Notes under the pieces: model-generated
Databases searched by the model: none
What the model was told of the DNA's origin: nothing
What the model saw: only the letters and a program-made list of their open reading frames with translations
Position numbers and translations under genes: made by a program
In this document: positions 44,848-52,592 of the stretch, piece by piece
Position numbering within the stretch: the first letter of the stretch is position 1
How the letters are laid out: each line of letters begins with the position of its first letter
Origin: Pseudomonadota bacterium
GTDB taxonomy: Bacteria; Pseudomonadota; Gammaproteobacteria; Steroidobacterales; Steroidobacteraceae
Reading direction: 5' to 3'
Assembly (NCBI GenBank): GCA_018241445.1
Contig: JAFEDT010000016.1
Span: 111,860 to 175,859 of the forward strand
Length of the DNA: 64,000 nucleotides

Positions 44848-45432
44848 TTTTTTCCTCTGTTGGTACAGGTAGCGCCAGGAGCCGCAGACTGCGGACCCTG
44901 TGGCGCCGGGTTGATTGCGACGGGCGGGCTCAAGTCCCGATGAATTCTTCTTCCCCGTTTGCCGGAAACATACTCCTGTTGCCGGGGTGTAGACAACAAT
45001 CCCGACTGCGCCGTCACCGCGGTTCGGCGGCGCTGCGGTGCGGATGTAAGAGCCACATTGCAGCTCGGCGCCCGGCATCGACGCCGGGCCCGCATGAACA
45101 GGATCCCTTCGATGGAGTCTGGGTCAACCGACAGCTGACAGCCTGATGTGTAATGTAATACACACCTCCGCGAACCAAGGTACTCGAAGGGGCACCTCCG
45201 CGAGGATGGTCCGCCGCCCCGTGCCGCGGCCAGGCGCGCACCGACCATTGCATCCGGCAGCCGCGACCGGCACCAACCCGTGGCCCCGCCGGCACCCGCC
45301 GGCCGCATACTCCGCCCCTGCGGACAGGAATCGCCGCAGCTTGTCGAAATCCGCTCGCCCCATTCGTCGTACTCCTGAACGCAGCCCGCGATCCGGCATT
45401 CCGCCGGTCGGCGGAAGCTGCCGGAGAGCCAC
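44848..45432. other. Divergent intergenic region with inverted repeats
   Basis: 585 bp without a credible gene between two divergent genes. It contains a perfect 7-bp stem with a 6-nt loop (GCCCGGC/GCCGGGC, 45070-45089) and an operator-like dyad TGTGTA-N6-TACACA (45147-45164), followed by two copies of a CACCTCCGCGA element (from about 45163 and 45196). Promoters for both neighbours presumably lie here. Confidence 0.45.
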
Positions 45433-45873
45433 ATGCGCGTCATGGTGATCGTTCGAGCCAACGAGAAGACCGAGTCCGGGAAACTGCCCAGCCCCGAGGA
45501 ACTCAAGGATATGGTTGCCTTCAACGAGGAACTGGTCCGCGCCGGCGTGCTGCTTGGCATGGACGGCCTGCATCCCAGCAGCCAGGGCCGGCGGGTCAGC
45601 TTCAGCGGCGGCACAGCCCGTGTCCTCGACGGCCCCTTCACCGAGACCAAGGAGCTGATTGCAGGCTACTGGCTGTGGCAGGTGCGCTCACTTGACGAGG
45701 CGGTCGAGTGGATCCGCCGCTCGCCGTTCCGCAGCCAGACCCAGGAAATCGAGATCCGCCGCGTGTTCGATGCCGAAGACTTCGGCGCCAACCTCAGCCC
45801 GGAACTGCGCGCCCAGGAAGAGTGTCAGCTCGCACGCGCCACCGCCGCGACCCGTGCGCCTGGATCGCCCTGA
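45433..45873 (+). CDS. DGPF/YciI-family protein (ECF42-associated)
   Basis: 146 residues with GGAGAG upstream. The ferredoxin-like YciI/DGPF domain is clear: MRVMVIVRANEKTESG, GVLLGMDGLHPSS, and the name-giving VLDGPFTETKELIAGYW. Proteins of this family are consistently encoded beside ECF42 sigma factors; their biochemical role is not settled. The sigma gene begins within 100 bp downstream. Confidence 0.9.
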   Translation: MRVMVIVRANEKTESGKLPSPEELKDMVAFNEELVRAGVLLGMDGLHPSSQGRRVSFSGGTARVLDGPFTETKELIAGYWLWQVRSLDEAVEWIRRSPFRSQTQEIEIRRVFDAEDFGANLSPELRAQEECQLARATAATRAPGSP

Positions 45874-45961
45874 GCCGCGCGCACGCCGCCGCGCGCACCG
45901 CATGCCCGCCCTGGAGCCACTGACTTGCACCGCTGGCGCCGCGATGTTGTTATCCGCCGTC

Positions 45962-47314
45962 ATGGAGCACCAGGATCCAGCGTTTGCGGCGGCGCCCGGC
46001 ACCGGCCAGGCGCGGCACAGCGACGGCCCGGCGGCGCCGGACACCGAGCATGCCGCGCGCCGCGCCATCGATGCGGTGTGGCGCATCGAATCGGCACGGG
46101 TGATCGCCGGGGTGGCGCGGCTGCTGCGCGACCTGGACCTGGCGGAGGAATTCGCGCACGACGCGCTGGTGACGGCACTGGAGCAGTGGCCGCGCGCCGG
46201 CATTCCCGAGCGCCCGGGCGCCTGGCTGATGTCGGTGGCGAAGAACCGCGCGCTCGATCATCTGCGCCGCGCACCGATGCTCGAGCGCACCCACCAGGCG
46301 CTCGGCTACGAGGCTGACATGCACGAAGCGGACCTGCGTGCGGCCAGCGAGGCGGCCGCGACCGACGACATCGCCGACGACCTGCTGCGGCTCATGTTCG
46401 TTGCCTGCCATCCGCTGCTGTCACGCGAGGCGCGGATCGCCCTGACACTCAAGCTGGTCGCCGGACTTACGACCGCGGAGATCGCCCGCGCATTCCTGGT
46501 GTCGGAGCCGACCGTCGCGCAGCGCATCGTGCGCGCCAAGCGCACCCTGAGCGAAGCACAGGTGCCGTTCGAGGTACCGCGTGCCCAAGAGCTCAACGGC
46601 CGCCTGTGCTCCGTGCTGGAAGTCATCTACCTGGTGTTCAACGAAGGCTATGCGGCGACCGCCGGGGATGACTGGATGCGCCCGGCGCTGTGCGAGGAGG
46701 CCTTGCGCCTGGGCAGGATCCTCGCGGAGCTTGCACCGCGGGAGCCCGAGGTGCACGGCCTGGTGGCGCTGATGGAAATCCAGGCCTCGCGCACCCGCGC
46801 CCGCACCGGCGCGGATGGAGCGCCGATACTGCTGATGGAGCAGGATCGGTCACGTTGGGACCGGCTGCTGATCCAGCGCGGCCTGGCGGCGCTGGCGCGC
46901 GCCGAAGTGCACAGCGACGGGCGCGAGCGCGGGCCCTACGTCCTGCAGGCCGCGATCGCCGCTTGTCACGTCCGTGCCGCAAGCCCCGCCGACACAGACT
47001 GGGTCTACATCACCGCGCTCTACGATCAGCTTGCGCGCAGCACCGCCTCTGCGGTGGTGGAACTGAACCGCGCCGTGGCCGTGTCCATGGCCTATGGTCC
47101 CGCGGCCGGACTGGAACTCGCCGATCAGCTGGAACAGGAGGGCACGCTGCGCGCCTACCACCTGCTCCCCGGCGTGCGCGGCGACCTGCTGGTGAAGCTC
47201 GGGCGCCACGCCGAGGCCCAGCAGGAATTTGAACGGGCGGCCGCGCTCACCCAGAATGCGCGCGAGCGACGCCTGCTGCTGGAGCGGGCCGCCGCCTGCC
47301 GGAGACCCGCATGA
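45962..47314 (+). CDS. ECF42-type RNA polymerase sigma factor with C-terminal helical extension
   Basis: 450 residues from the ATG at 45962; in-frame ATGs at 45902 and 45944 are possible, and none has a good ribosome site. Sigma region 2 (VWRIESARVIAGVARLLRDLDLAEEFAHDALVTALEQWP ... NRALDHLRR) and region 4 (LTLKLVAGLTTAEIARAFLVSEPTVAQRIVRAKRTL) are followed by a ~220-residue extension (YLVFNEGYAAT, LMEIQASRTRAR, ALYDQLARSTASAVVELNRAVAVSMAYGP) with TPR-like helices. This extension replaces an anti-sigma factor and is needed for activity in characterised ECF42 members. Overlaps the next gene by 4 bp. Confidence 0.9.
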   Translation: MEHQDPAFAAAPGTGQARHSDGPAAPDTEHAARRAIDAVWRIESARVIAGVARLLRDLDLAEEFAHDALVTALEQWPRAGIPERPGAWLMSVAKNRALDHLRRAPMLERTHQALGYEADMHEADLRAASEAAATDDIADDLLRLMFVACHPLLSREARIALTLKLVAGLTTAEIARAFLVSEPTVAQRIVRAKRTLSEAQVPFEVPRAQELNGRLCSVLEVIYLVFNEGYAATAGDDWMRPALCEEALRLGRILAELAPREPEVHGLVALMEIQASRTRARTGADGAPILLMEQDRSRWDRLLIQRGLAALARAEVHSDGRERGPYVLQAAIAACHVRAASPADTDWVYITALYDQLARSTASAVVELNRAVAVSMAYGPAAGLELADQLEQEGTLRAYHLLPGVRGDLLVKLGRHAEAQQEFERAAALTQNARERRLLLERAAACRRPA

Positions 47315-47655
47315 GTTATGTGTTGCTGATCGTCGAGCCCGAGGGACAGCGCGAAGCGCGCACCGCCGAGCAGGGGCAGGCGGTCTACCAGCGCATGGTC
47401 GACTACGCCGCCGACCTCAAGCGCCGCGGCGTGCTGCTGGCGGTCGAATCGCTGCGGCGCGATGCCGCGCGCGTATCCGCCCGCGGGCAGCCCGGCATCG
47501 TCGACGGTCCGTTCACCGAGGCCCGTGAGTTCATCGGTGGATTCTTCCTGCTCGACTGCCGCACCCGCGAGGAGGCGCTCGAGTACGCGCGCCAGTGTCC
47601 GGCCGCGCAGTGGGCCCAGATCGAGGTGCGCGAAACCGGCCCGTGTTTCAGCTGA
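47311..47655 (+). CDS. Second DGPF/YciI-family protein
   Basis: 114 residues, translationally coupled to the ECF42 sigma gene (ATGA). Contains MSYVLLIVEPEGQREARTAEQ, GVLLAVESL and IVDGPFTEAREFIGGFFLLD. It is shorter than the upstream family member and diverged from it, so the sigma factor is bracketed by two non-identical DGPF proteins. Probably a member of the same regulated unit; activity unknown. Confidence 0.9.
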   Translation: MSYVLLIVEPEGQREARTAEQGQAVYQRMVDYAADLKRRGVLLAVESLRRDAARVSARGQPGIVDGPFTEAREFIGGFFLLDCRTREEALEYARQCPAAQWAQIEVRETGPCFS

Positions 47656-47668
47656 TCGCGGCTGCGCG

Positions 47669-47959
47669 GTGAGTTGCCAGCAACCCCCCGGTGTGTTCGG
47701 GCCGGTAATCGACCGCGAGCGTTGCGAGGGTAAGGCCGATTGCCTGCGGGTCTGTCCATATCAGGTATTCGAGCTCGCCACGCTCACCCGGGAACAGTGG
47801 TCGGCCCTGTCGCTGCGGGGCCGCCTGAAGGCCCTGGTGCATGGACGGCATCAGGCCGTCCCTGTCAGAGCCGATCAGTGCCACGCGTGCGGACTATGCG
47901 TTGCAGCGTGTCCCGAGAATGCAATCCAGCTGGTCAAACGTGAAGGCAACCGGCCTTAG
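47669..47959 (+). CDS. Ferredoxin with one canonical and one altered Fe-S motif
   Basis: 96 residues from a GTG at 47669 (another GTG at 47693). The C-terminal motif CHACGLCVAACP is a complete C-x2-C-x2-C-x3-CP site. The N-terminal one reads CEGKADCLRVCP, with Lys where the second Cys is expected. The first cluster may therefore be [3Fe-4S] or use another ligand. A basic, helical insert (LSLRGRLKALVHGRHQ) separates the motifs. Small cytoplasmic electron carrier; partner unknown. Confidence 0.82.
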   Translation: MSCQQPPGVFGPVIDRERCEGKADCLRVCPYQVFELATLTREQWSALSLRGRLKALVHGRHQAVPVRADQCHACGLCVAACPENAIQLVKREGNRP

Positions 47960-47997
47960 CCCGAACGGTCGGCCTGCTGGATCATGGCACCCGCCGC

Positions 47998-48360
47998 TCA
48001 CATCTGCGGCGCCCAGGACTTGCACCAGCCCGCCGCCTTCACCGTCCGATCCTTGAACAGCTGACATTCCCCCTGGGTCGAGCCGTAGCTGCCTTGGTAG
48101 AGCGCGCAGCTGGCGCAGGTATTGCCCTGCGCGACGGCGCCTGCCGCATGCGCGTCCTCGACATAGCCCACCGCTTTCGCCGGCGGCGAGTTGGGATCGA
48201 GCAGCGGGATGTCGGCAGCCGTGGCGCCCTGGGCACGGCGGGAGGCGGATTCCGCGGCGGCATGCGCGCGGCGATCGGCCGCCGCCAGCGAGGCAAGCGA
48301 CAGTCCCGCCGCGAGACGCCCGAGCAGGTCGCGGCGCGACAGTGAGAGTGGATACTTCAT
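47998..48360 (-). CDS. High-potential iron-sulfur protein (HiPIP)
   Basis: 120 residues from the ATG at 48360. A twin-arginine signal (SRRDLLGRLAAGLSLASLAAA) exports the folded protein. The mature part shows the HiPIP cysteine pattern: CASC, then GECQLF and GWCKSWAP, binding one [4Fe-4S] cluster that cycles between 3+ and 2+. It carries electrons in the periplasm, for example to oxidases, reductases or a photosynthetic reaction centre. Convergent with the ferredoxin gene. Confidence 0.93.
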   Translation of the reverse strand: MKYPLSLSRRDLLGRLAAGLSLASLAAADRRAHAAAESASRRAQGATAADIPLLDPNSPPAKAVGYVEDAHAAGAVAQGNTCASCALYQGSYGSTQGECQLFKDRTVKAAGWCKSWAPQM

Positions 48361-48510
48361 GGGGCACCCCTGCGCGCAGGCCGTTGGTGCGATGATACCA
48401 GCGGACGCCGGCGCGGGTTGCCTGCGGGAGTGGCGCGCGCGCACCAAGCGCCGCAGCGTGAATTTCGCGGCGCGGGAAGCGTCGCTGGACGGGTCGTGCC
48501 TGTTTGCGCC

Positions 48511-48795
48511 TCAGCGCACCGCCGCCTGCGCGTAGGTCTCCATCATCAACCCGGTGCCCCCGCGCGAGACATGCGCGACGACGGCCGTGCGCCGGTGCAA
48601 CTTGGTGATCTCGCCCAGGGAGATTGCGAACGACAGCACCACCTGCTGTCCCTTGCGCAGCCCCAGGTTGGAAGTTTCGATGAACACTCCGGTGGCGCTC
48701 AGGTTGACGGCCTTGCACAGCTTGCGTCGGCCGCCCGGCACCGTGATGTACACGATGGTTCGGGCGCGGTGCCGGGTGTGCAGTCTGCGTTCCAC
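48511..48795 (-). CDS. PilZ-domain protein (c-di-GMP binding)
   Basis: 94 residues, a single PilZ domain. The c-di-GMP motifs are present: RHRAR near the start (RxxxR) and NLSATG (D/N-x-S-x-x-G), followed by VFIET and ISLGEITKLHRR. Such stand-alone PilZ proteins transmit c-di-GMP levels to motility, adhesion or secretion machinery. No neighbouring target gene is obvious. Confidence 0.87.
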   Translation of the reverse strand: MERRLHTRHRARTIVYITVPGGRRKLCKAVNLSATGVFIETSNLGLRKGQQVVLSFAISLGEITKLHRRTAVVAHVSRGGTGLMMETYAQAAVR

Positions 48796-49037
48796 GATGT
48801 TCCCTATCCCCGAAGGTTCTGGCTTTGTTCTTCTATGGCTTCCCGACCCTCAGCGCCATTATGCGCCGCAGCGGCCCACCCAGTGGGCCCAGTGAACTTA
48901 ATACCCTGAGCGCTGGCCGCCTTCAGCCGCAAAATACGTTATACGCAGCAGTAGAGACGTGCAGAAGCCCGGCCGGAACTGGGCAGATACTGGCGCGTCC
49001 TACGAAGGATATGGTATGGAAAGGTCCGGGGGTACTC

Positions 49038-49940
49038 ATGCGAAGCGTACCGTTGGCAGTGGCGATACTGGCGCTGGCCTGCGCCGCGGCCGCCGCGCCA
49101 ACCGCCGCCGCTGCCACGACCGCCGCGGCCGCCGCGCCAACCGCCACCGCTGCCACAACCGCCGCGAGCGCTGCGACCGCCGCAACTGCCGCAACTGCCG
49201 CAACTGCCGCAACTGCCGCCACGAGATCCTCCGCGCGCGTCACGCAGTTTGCACGCCTGCCGGACTGGACCGGATTGTGGGTCAGCGCTGCCTGGAGTCT
49301 CGGCATTTCCGGTCGCCCAGCGGGCGGTGAACAGGAACTCAAGGAAAAACTGCAACTGATGCGGCCCCCGCCGTACAACGCCCAGTGGGCCGCAAAATAT
49401 CAGGCAGCCCTGCAGGACAAGGCTGCACTGGCAACCCGCAACGCAACTTTCAAGGCGTGTACCCGCAGTTTCCCCGCGCTGATGGAAGGTCCGCAGCAAT
49501 TTCAGATCGCGACCCTGCCGGAAGAGACCCTGCTGATATTCGAGAACGGGCAGGTCCGTCACGTCTACACCGACGGCCGGCCGCATCCCGCCGGCGACGA
49601 TCTTTGGCCCACGCCCTTGGGGGATTCCATCGGCCACTGGGAAGGGCAGACACTGGTCATCGACACCGTGGCGCGCACTGCCTCGGAACCGCTTGCGCCG
49701 CGGGCCTGGTTTGCAATGCTCAGCGACGCTGCGCATTTCACCGAGCGCTTGCGGCGGATCGACGCGGACACCCTGGAAGAGCAGCTGCGCATCGACGACC
49801 CGGCGACGCTCGCCGCGCCGTGGATATTGACCCTGCAATTTCGACGCGTGACCGGGGTGAATCGCATGATTCCTTTCGATTGTGTCGAGAATGACCGTAA
49901 TCAGTTGATAGACGGGAAATTGATCATCACGAATCCATAG
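49038..49940 (+). CDS. Secreted protein with repetitive Ala/Thr linker, unknown function
   Basis: 300 residues from the ATG at 49038, chosen because GGGGG lies 6 bp upstream and a signal peptide follows (MRSVPLAVAILALACAAAAA); an ATG at 49011 would add nine residues. The signal is followed by a ~50-residue Ala/Thr tract encoded by tandem DNA repeats (49083-49214). The folded part has LPDWTGLWV, YTDGRPHP, LWPTPLGDSIGHWEGQTLVIDTV and FTERLRRIDADTLEEQLRIDDP, a layout I associate with uncharacterised secreted proteins beside DUF6152 genes. No catalytic motif was recognised. DUF6152 follows after 12 bp. Confidence 0.8.
   Translation: MRSVPLAVAILALACAAAAAPTAAAATTAAAAAPTATAATTAASAATAATAATAATAATAATRSSARVTQFARLPDWTGLWVSAAWSLGISGRPAGGEQELKEKLQLMRPPPYNAQWAAKYQAALQDKAALATRNATFKACTRSFPALMEGPQQFQIATLPEETLLIFENGQVRHVYTDGRPHPAGDDLWPTPLGDSIGHWEGQTLVIDTVARTASEPLAPRAWFAMLSDAAHFTERLRRIDADTLEEQLRIDDPATLAAPWILTLQFRRVTGVNRMIPFDCVENDRNQLIDGKLIITNP
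49083..49214. repeat. Tandem repeats inside a secreted-protein gene
   Basis: Two adjacent 39-bp units (49083-49121 and 49122-49160) differ at only two positions. Slightly downstream, the 9-mer GCCGCAACT is repeated four times exactly (49179-49214). Both unit lengths are multiples of three, so copy-number change would alter linker length without breaking the frame. Confidence 0.85.
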
Positions 49941-49952
49941 CACGAGGTCCTC

Positions 49953-50354
49953 ATGGGCGTGCACTACGGGCGGCAAAGCAGGCGTGCCAGCTGGAAATGC
50001 GGGTGCGCCTTGATGGCAGGGGCACTCATGGCGCCCGCGCTGGCGCACCACTCGGGCGCCATGTTCGATGACAAGGTGTCCGTGACACTGAACGGTACGG
50101 TCAGGCAATTCCAGTGGACCAACCCCCACTGCTGGATACAGGTCGTGGTTCCCGACAAGTCCGGTCCGGTGGAATGGAGTGTTGAAATGGGCTCGCCGTC
50201 GCAGTTGTTCCACGGCGGCTGGAATCCCAAAACCGTGCGTGTGGGCGATGCAATCGTCGTCGTCGTCCACCCCATGCGCGATGGCACCAAAGGCGGGCTA
50301 TTTGTGTCCGCAACCCGCGGCGACGGCACGCCGTTCGGGGCCGTTGCCAGATAG
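49953..50354 (+). CDS. DUF6152 secreted protein
   Basis: 133 residues with a signal sequence (CALMAGALMAPALA) followed by HHSGAMFDDKVSVTLNGTVRQFQWTNPHCWIQVVV, the conserved DUF6152 core, and a second segment WNPKTVRVGDAIVVVVHPMRDG. Function unknown. The two His directly after the cleavage site and later His residues might bind a metal. It is 12 bp after the repeat-containing secreted protein gene and most likely in the same operon. Confidence 0.85.
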   Translation: MGVHYGRQSRRASWKCGCALMAGALMAPALAHHSGAMFDDKVSVTLNGTVRQFQWTNPHCWIQVVVPDKSGPVEWSVEMGSPSQLFHGGWNPKTVRVGDAIVVVVHPMRDGTKGGLFVSATRGDGTPFGAVAR

Positions 50355-50402
50355 ATGCCCGGAACCTGGGTCGCCGCGGGCGTGAGGCAAGGCAAATCTG
50401 CT

Positions 50403-50903
50403 TTACCCATGCGCACTGAGCGTGAAACCGATCCAGCGGCCGCAGGCGGCGATAGCGATCCACAGGCACAGCGATATACCCCCGACGACGCGGGCGCGCC
50501 AGGGAGTCAGCGCCGCAGTGCGCCAGGCAGCCGCATCCTTGCCCAGCAACAGGTGGTAGGCGCCCATATTCATCCCGGCGAGTCCCAGCAGCGCCAGCTT
50601 GGCCTGGAGACAGGCGTTGTGGGCGTAGACGGTCGCGTTCGAGGAGAACAGCAGACCCCCCGTGATGACCGCGGCGACAAAGGCCGACCAGGTTATCGGC
50701 AGCGCGAGTGTCGTCATCTGCGTGACCCCGCGCTCGCGTGACGTCAGGCCGATCAGCCGCAGATCGACGATCGCGATCGACCCGATCACCAGCGTCATGG
50801 CCAGCACGTGCGCACCTTCGATCCAGGGAAACAGTCTATCCCCTTCACGGATCGCGCTCGCCAGGGTGCTGTCCTGGAGGGATTGCAGCCAGGCGTGTAG
50901 CAC
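50403..50903 (-). CDS. DUF6644 membrane protein (paralogue 2)
   Basis: 166 residues from the GTG at 50903, one base after the stop of the preceding paralogue. Four to five transmembrane helices. Core: LFPWIEGAHVLAMTLVIGSIAIVDLRLIGL, then WSAFVAAVITGGLLFSSNA, and a C-terminal helix followed by GRWIGF. The His in AHVLAM is conserved between both paralogues (VHILAV), as is the IDLRL(L/I)GL motif, making it a possible heme ligand. Length is identical to paralogue 1. Confidence 0.8.
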   Translation of the reverse strand: MLHAWLQSLQDSTLASAIREGDRLFPWIEGAHVLAMTLVIGSIAIVDLRLIGLTSRERGVTQMTTLALPITWSAFVAAVITGGLLFSSNATVYAHNACLQAKLALLGLAGMNMGAYHLLLGKDAAAWRTAALTPWRARVVGGISLCLWIAIAACGRWIGFTLSAHG

Positions 50904-50904
50904 C

Positions 50905-51405
50905 TCAAGCCCCCCGGGTGTAGGCGATCCAACGCCCTGCGAAGACGATGGAAATCCACAGCGCAAGCGACACGATGGCCGCCAAGCGGATCGCCCGCCG
51001 TCGGCCGGCACTGCGCTCCCAGAACGTCGCATCCCGTCGCAACGGGAGCTGACAGGTCAGCGTGACGGCCACCGCCGCAAGCAGTAGCGCCATCTTCAGA
51101 AAGAATGTCGGATTCCTCAGGGTCCGCGCCGGCTCGGCAGTGATCAGTGTCGCGCCCGTGACCAGGAGCACGGGGAGCGAGCCCCACAGGTTGGGCAGGA
51201 AGCGGTTCACGGTCGATGCGACCGTCAGCTCACGCGCGCGCAGACCCAGCAGTCGCAGGTCGATCATCAGCACCGACGTCATGACGCTGGCGACGGCAAG
51301 AATATGCACCAACTGCACCGCCGGAATGATCCATTCCGCCGTCTTGATCGTCTGGCTTGCCGTGGTGGCACCCAGCCAGGCGCAAAGTGTATCCAGGAAA
51401 TTCAT
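50905..51405 (-). CDS. DUF6644 membrane protein (paralogue 1)
   Basis: 166 residues from the ATG at 51405; the frame is open to 51480 but GAGG and homology to paralogue 2 favour this start. Helical core IIPAVQLVHILAVASVMTSVLMIDLRLLGLRARELTV, then LWGSLPVLLVTGATLITAE, LMALLLAAVAVTL-like helix and a final GRWIAYTRG. It and the next gene arose by tandem duplication but are strongly diverged. An inner-membrane protein of unknown function, 32 bp downstream of a heme-binding lipoprotein gene. Confidence 0.8.
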   Translation of the reverse strand: MNFLDTLCAWLGATTASQTIKTAEWIIPAVQLVHILAVASVMTSVLMIDLRLLGLRARELTVASTVNRFLPNLWGSLPVLLVTGATLITAEPARTLRNPTFFLKMALLLAAVAVTLTCQLPLRRDATFWERSAGRRRAIRLAAIVSLALWISIVFAGRWIAYTRGA

Positions 51406-51437
51406 GTCCTCGCTCGGCAAGCCTCCGCACTCAGCAC

Positions 51438-52007
51438 TCAACGGCGCCGCTGATCGGGATACCAATAGGTCAGGTGGCACGACTCACAGGCCACGTCGAT
51501 GACCGCGCCGGCATCCATCAGACCCTGGGCGTTCCTGGCGTCGATCGCGACCAGAGCCTGCCGTGCGGCTTCCTGGAGCACGCCGGCAAACCGGACGAAA
51601 GTGTCGGGACTCGCGTCGATTCGCCGCTGTATCTCGGCGGGAGGCAATTCGCCCGGCCCGCCCGCCGCTTCGCCGCTCCTGACCCGACGCCCCGGTATGC
51701 TCAGCAGATTCGTGGCCTCGATCAGCGTAACGGCACGAGTGCGAACCGCGTGCCACTCGGCATCCGTTCGTGGGTGGCGGTCCTCGGTCCCCGACTGGGA
51801 CTCGATGATGGCCACAGAATCCCACAGGGCGTCGGCGGACGGGTCGACCTGCTCCTCCATCAGTTCCTGGATCGTGGCGGTCGGATGAAACGGCTGGGCC
51901 GCCGGGGTCGCCGTCGGCGGCATCTTCGATGAACACGCGCCTATCCCGATCGCAGCGGCAAGACTCGATGCCAGCAGCGGGTGCTTGCGGGTGGCACTAC
52001 CGGGCAT
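51438..52007 (-). CDS. Heme-binding lipoprotein, cytochrome c'-like
   Basis: 189 residues from the ATG at 52007, preceded by AGGAG at 6 bp. A lipoprotein signal (SSLAAAIGIGAC with the lipobox Cys) is followed by a helical domain with a single C-x2-C-H heme site (CESCH) only about ten residues from the C-terminus. That placement is typical of cytochrome c' and its relatives, four-helix bundles that bind NO or carry electrons. It probably forms a unit with the two DUF6644 proteins downstream. Confidence 0.82.
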   Translation of the reverse strand: MPGSATRKHPLLASSLAAAIGIGACSSKMPPTATPAAQPFHPTATIQELMEEQVDPSADALWDSVAIIESQSGTEDRHPRTDAEWHAVRTRAVTLIEATNLLSIPGRRVRSGEAAGGPGELPPAEIQRRIDASPDTFVRFAGVLQEAARQALVAIDARNAQGLMDAGAVIDVACESCHLTYWYPDQRRR

Positions 52008-52053
52008 CAGCGGCTCCTGCAACGCTCGTCAGGCCGTGGCGGCATGCTCATCG

Positions 52054-52476
52054 CTATTTACTCACCTCGACGCTGATTGGCTGTGCCTTCGGTTTGATCC
52101 GGAACACGATCGCCTTCAACGGCATCGCCGTAGCGTTCTCGCCGAAGTGCGCCGTATTCGGCTGCGTGTAGAGCACCTCGCCACTTCTCACCGTCTTGCG
52201 GGCACCTCCCTGGAAATGGAAGGTCTGCTCGCCTTCGATGACATAAACGAATTCGTGTCCGTCCGGATGAGTGTGCATCGACAGCTTGCTGCCGGGCGGC
52301 CAGTCGCTTGCGAAAATCAGCACCTCCTGGCCCGGAAGGTTCTCGAGGTCCGCACGCAGCAGCATCTTCGTGGAATAGCCGCCACTACTGGTCTGCGCCG
52401 GAACGACCCGGGACCCGGCCAATCCAAGCGTTACGCCGCCAACAAAGACTGCGAGATAGAGCAAGTAGCGCTTCAT
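52054..52476 (-). CDS. Exported/membrane-anchored cupin protein
   Basis: 140 residues. An N-terminal hydrophobic segment (YLLYLAVFVGGVTLGLAG) serves as signal or anchor. The single cupin domain has MHTHPDGHEFVYVIEGE, the His-x-His...Glu metal site, and VLYTQPNTAHFGEN, with the second-motif His. Cupins range from dioxygenases to sugar-binding proteins; here it is periplasmic. Same strand as the neighbouring heme lipoprotein, 46 bp apart. Confidence 0.85.
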   Translation of the reverse strand: MKRYLLYLAVFVGGVTLGLAGSRVVPAQTSSGGYSTKMLLRADLENLPGQEVLIFASDWPPGSKLSMHTHPDGHEFVYVIEGEQTFHFQGGARKTVRSGEVLYTQPNTAHFGENATAMPLKAIVFRIKPKAQPISVEVSK

Positions 52477-52592
52477 GCTTTGACTCCGGTAGTGCTTGGC
52501 CAGGGATCGATGGGCTGCGCGCGCGAAGTGGAGCGCACGGTTCCGTTGCCCGACCTGGCCACTGTGGCAGCCGGCCTGCTACCCATGTCCGC

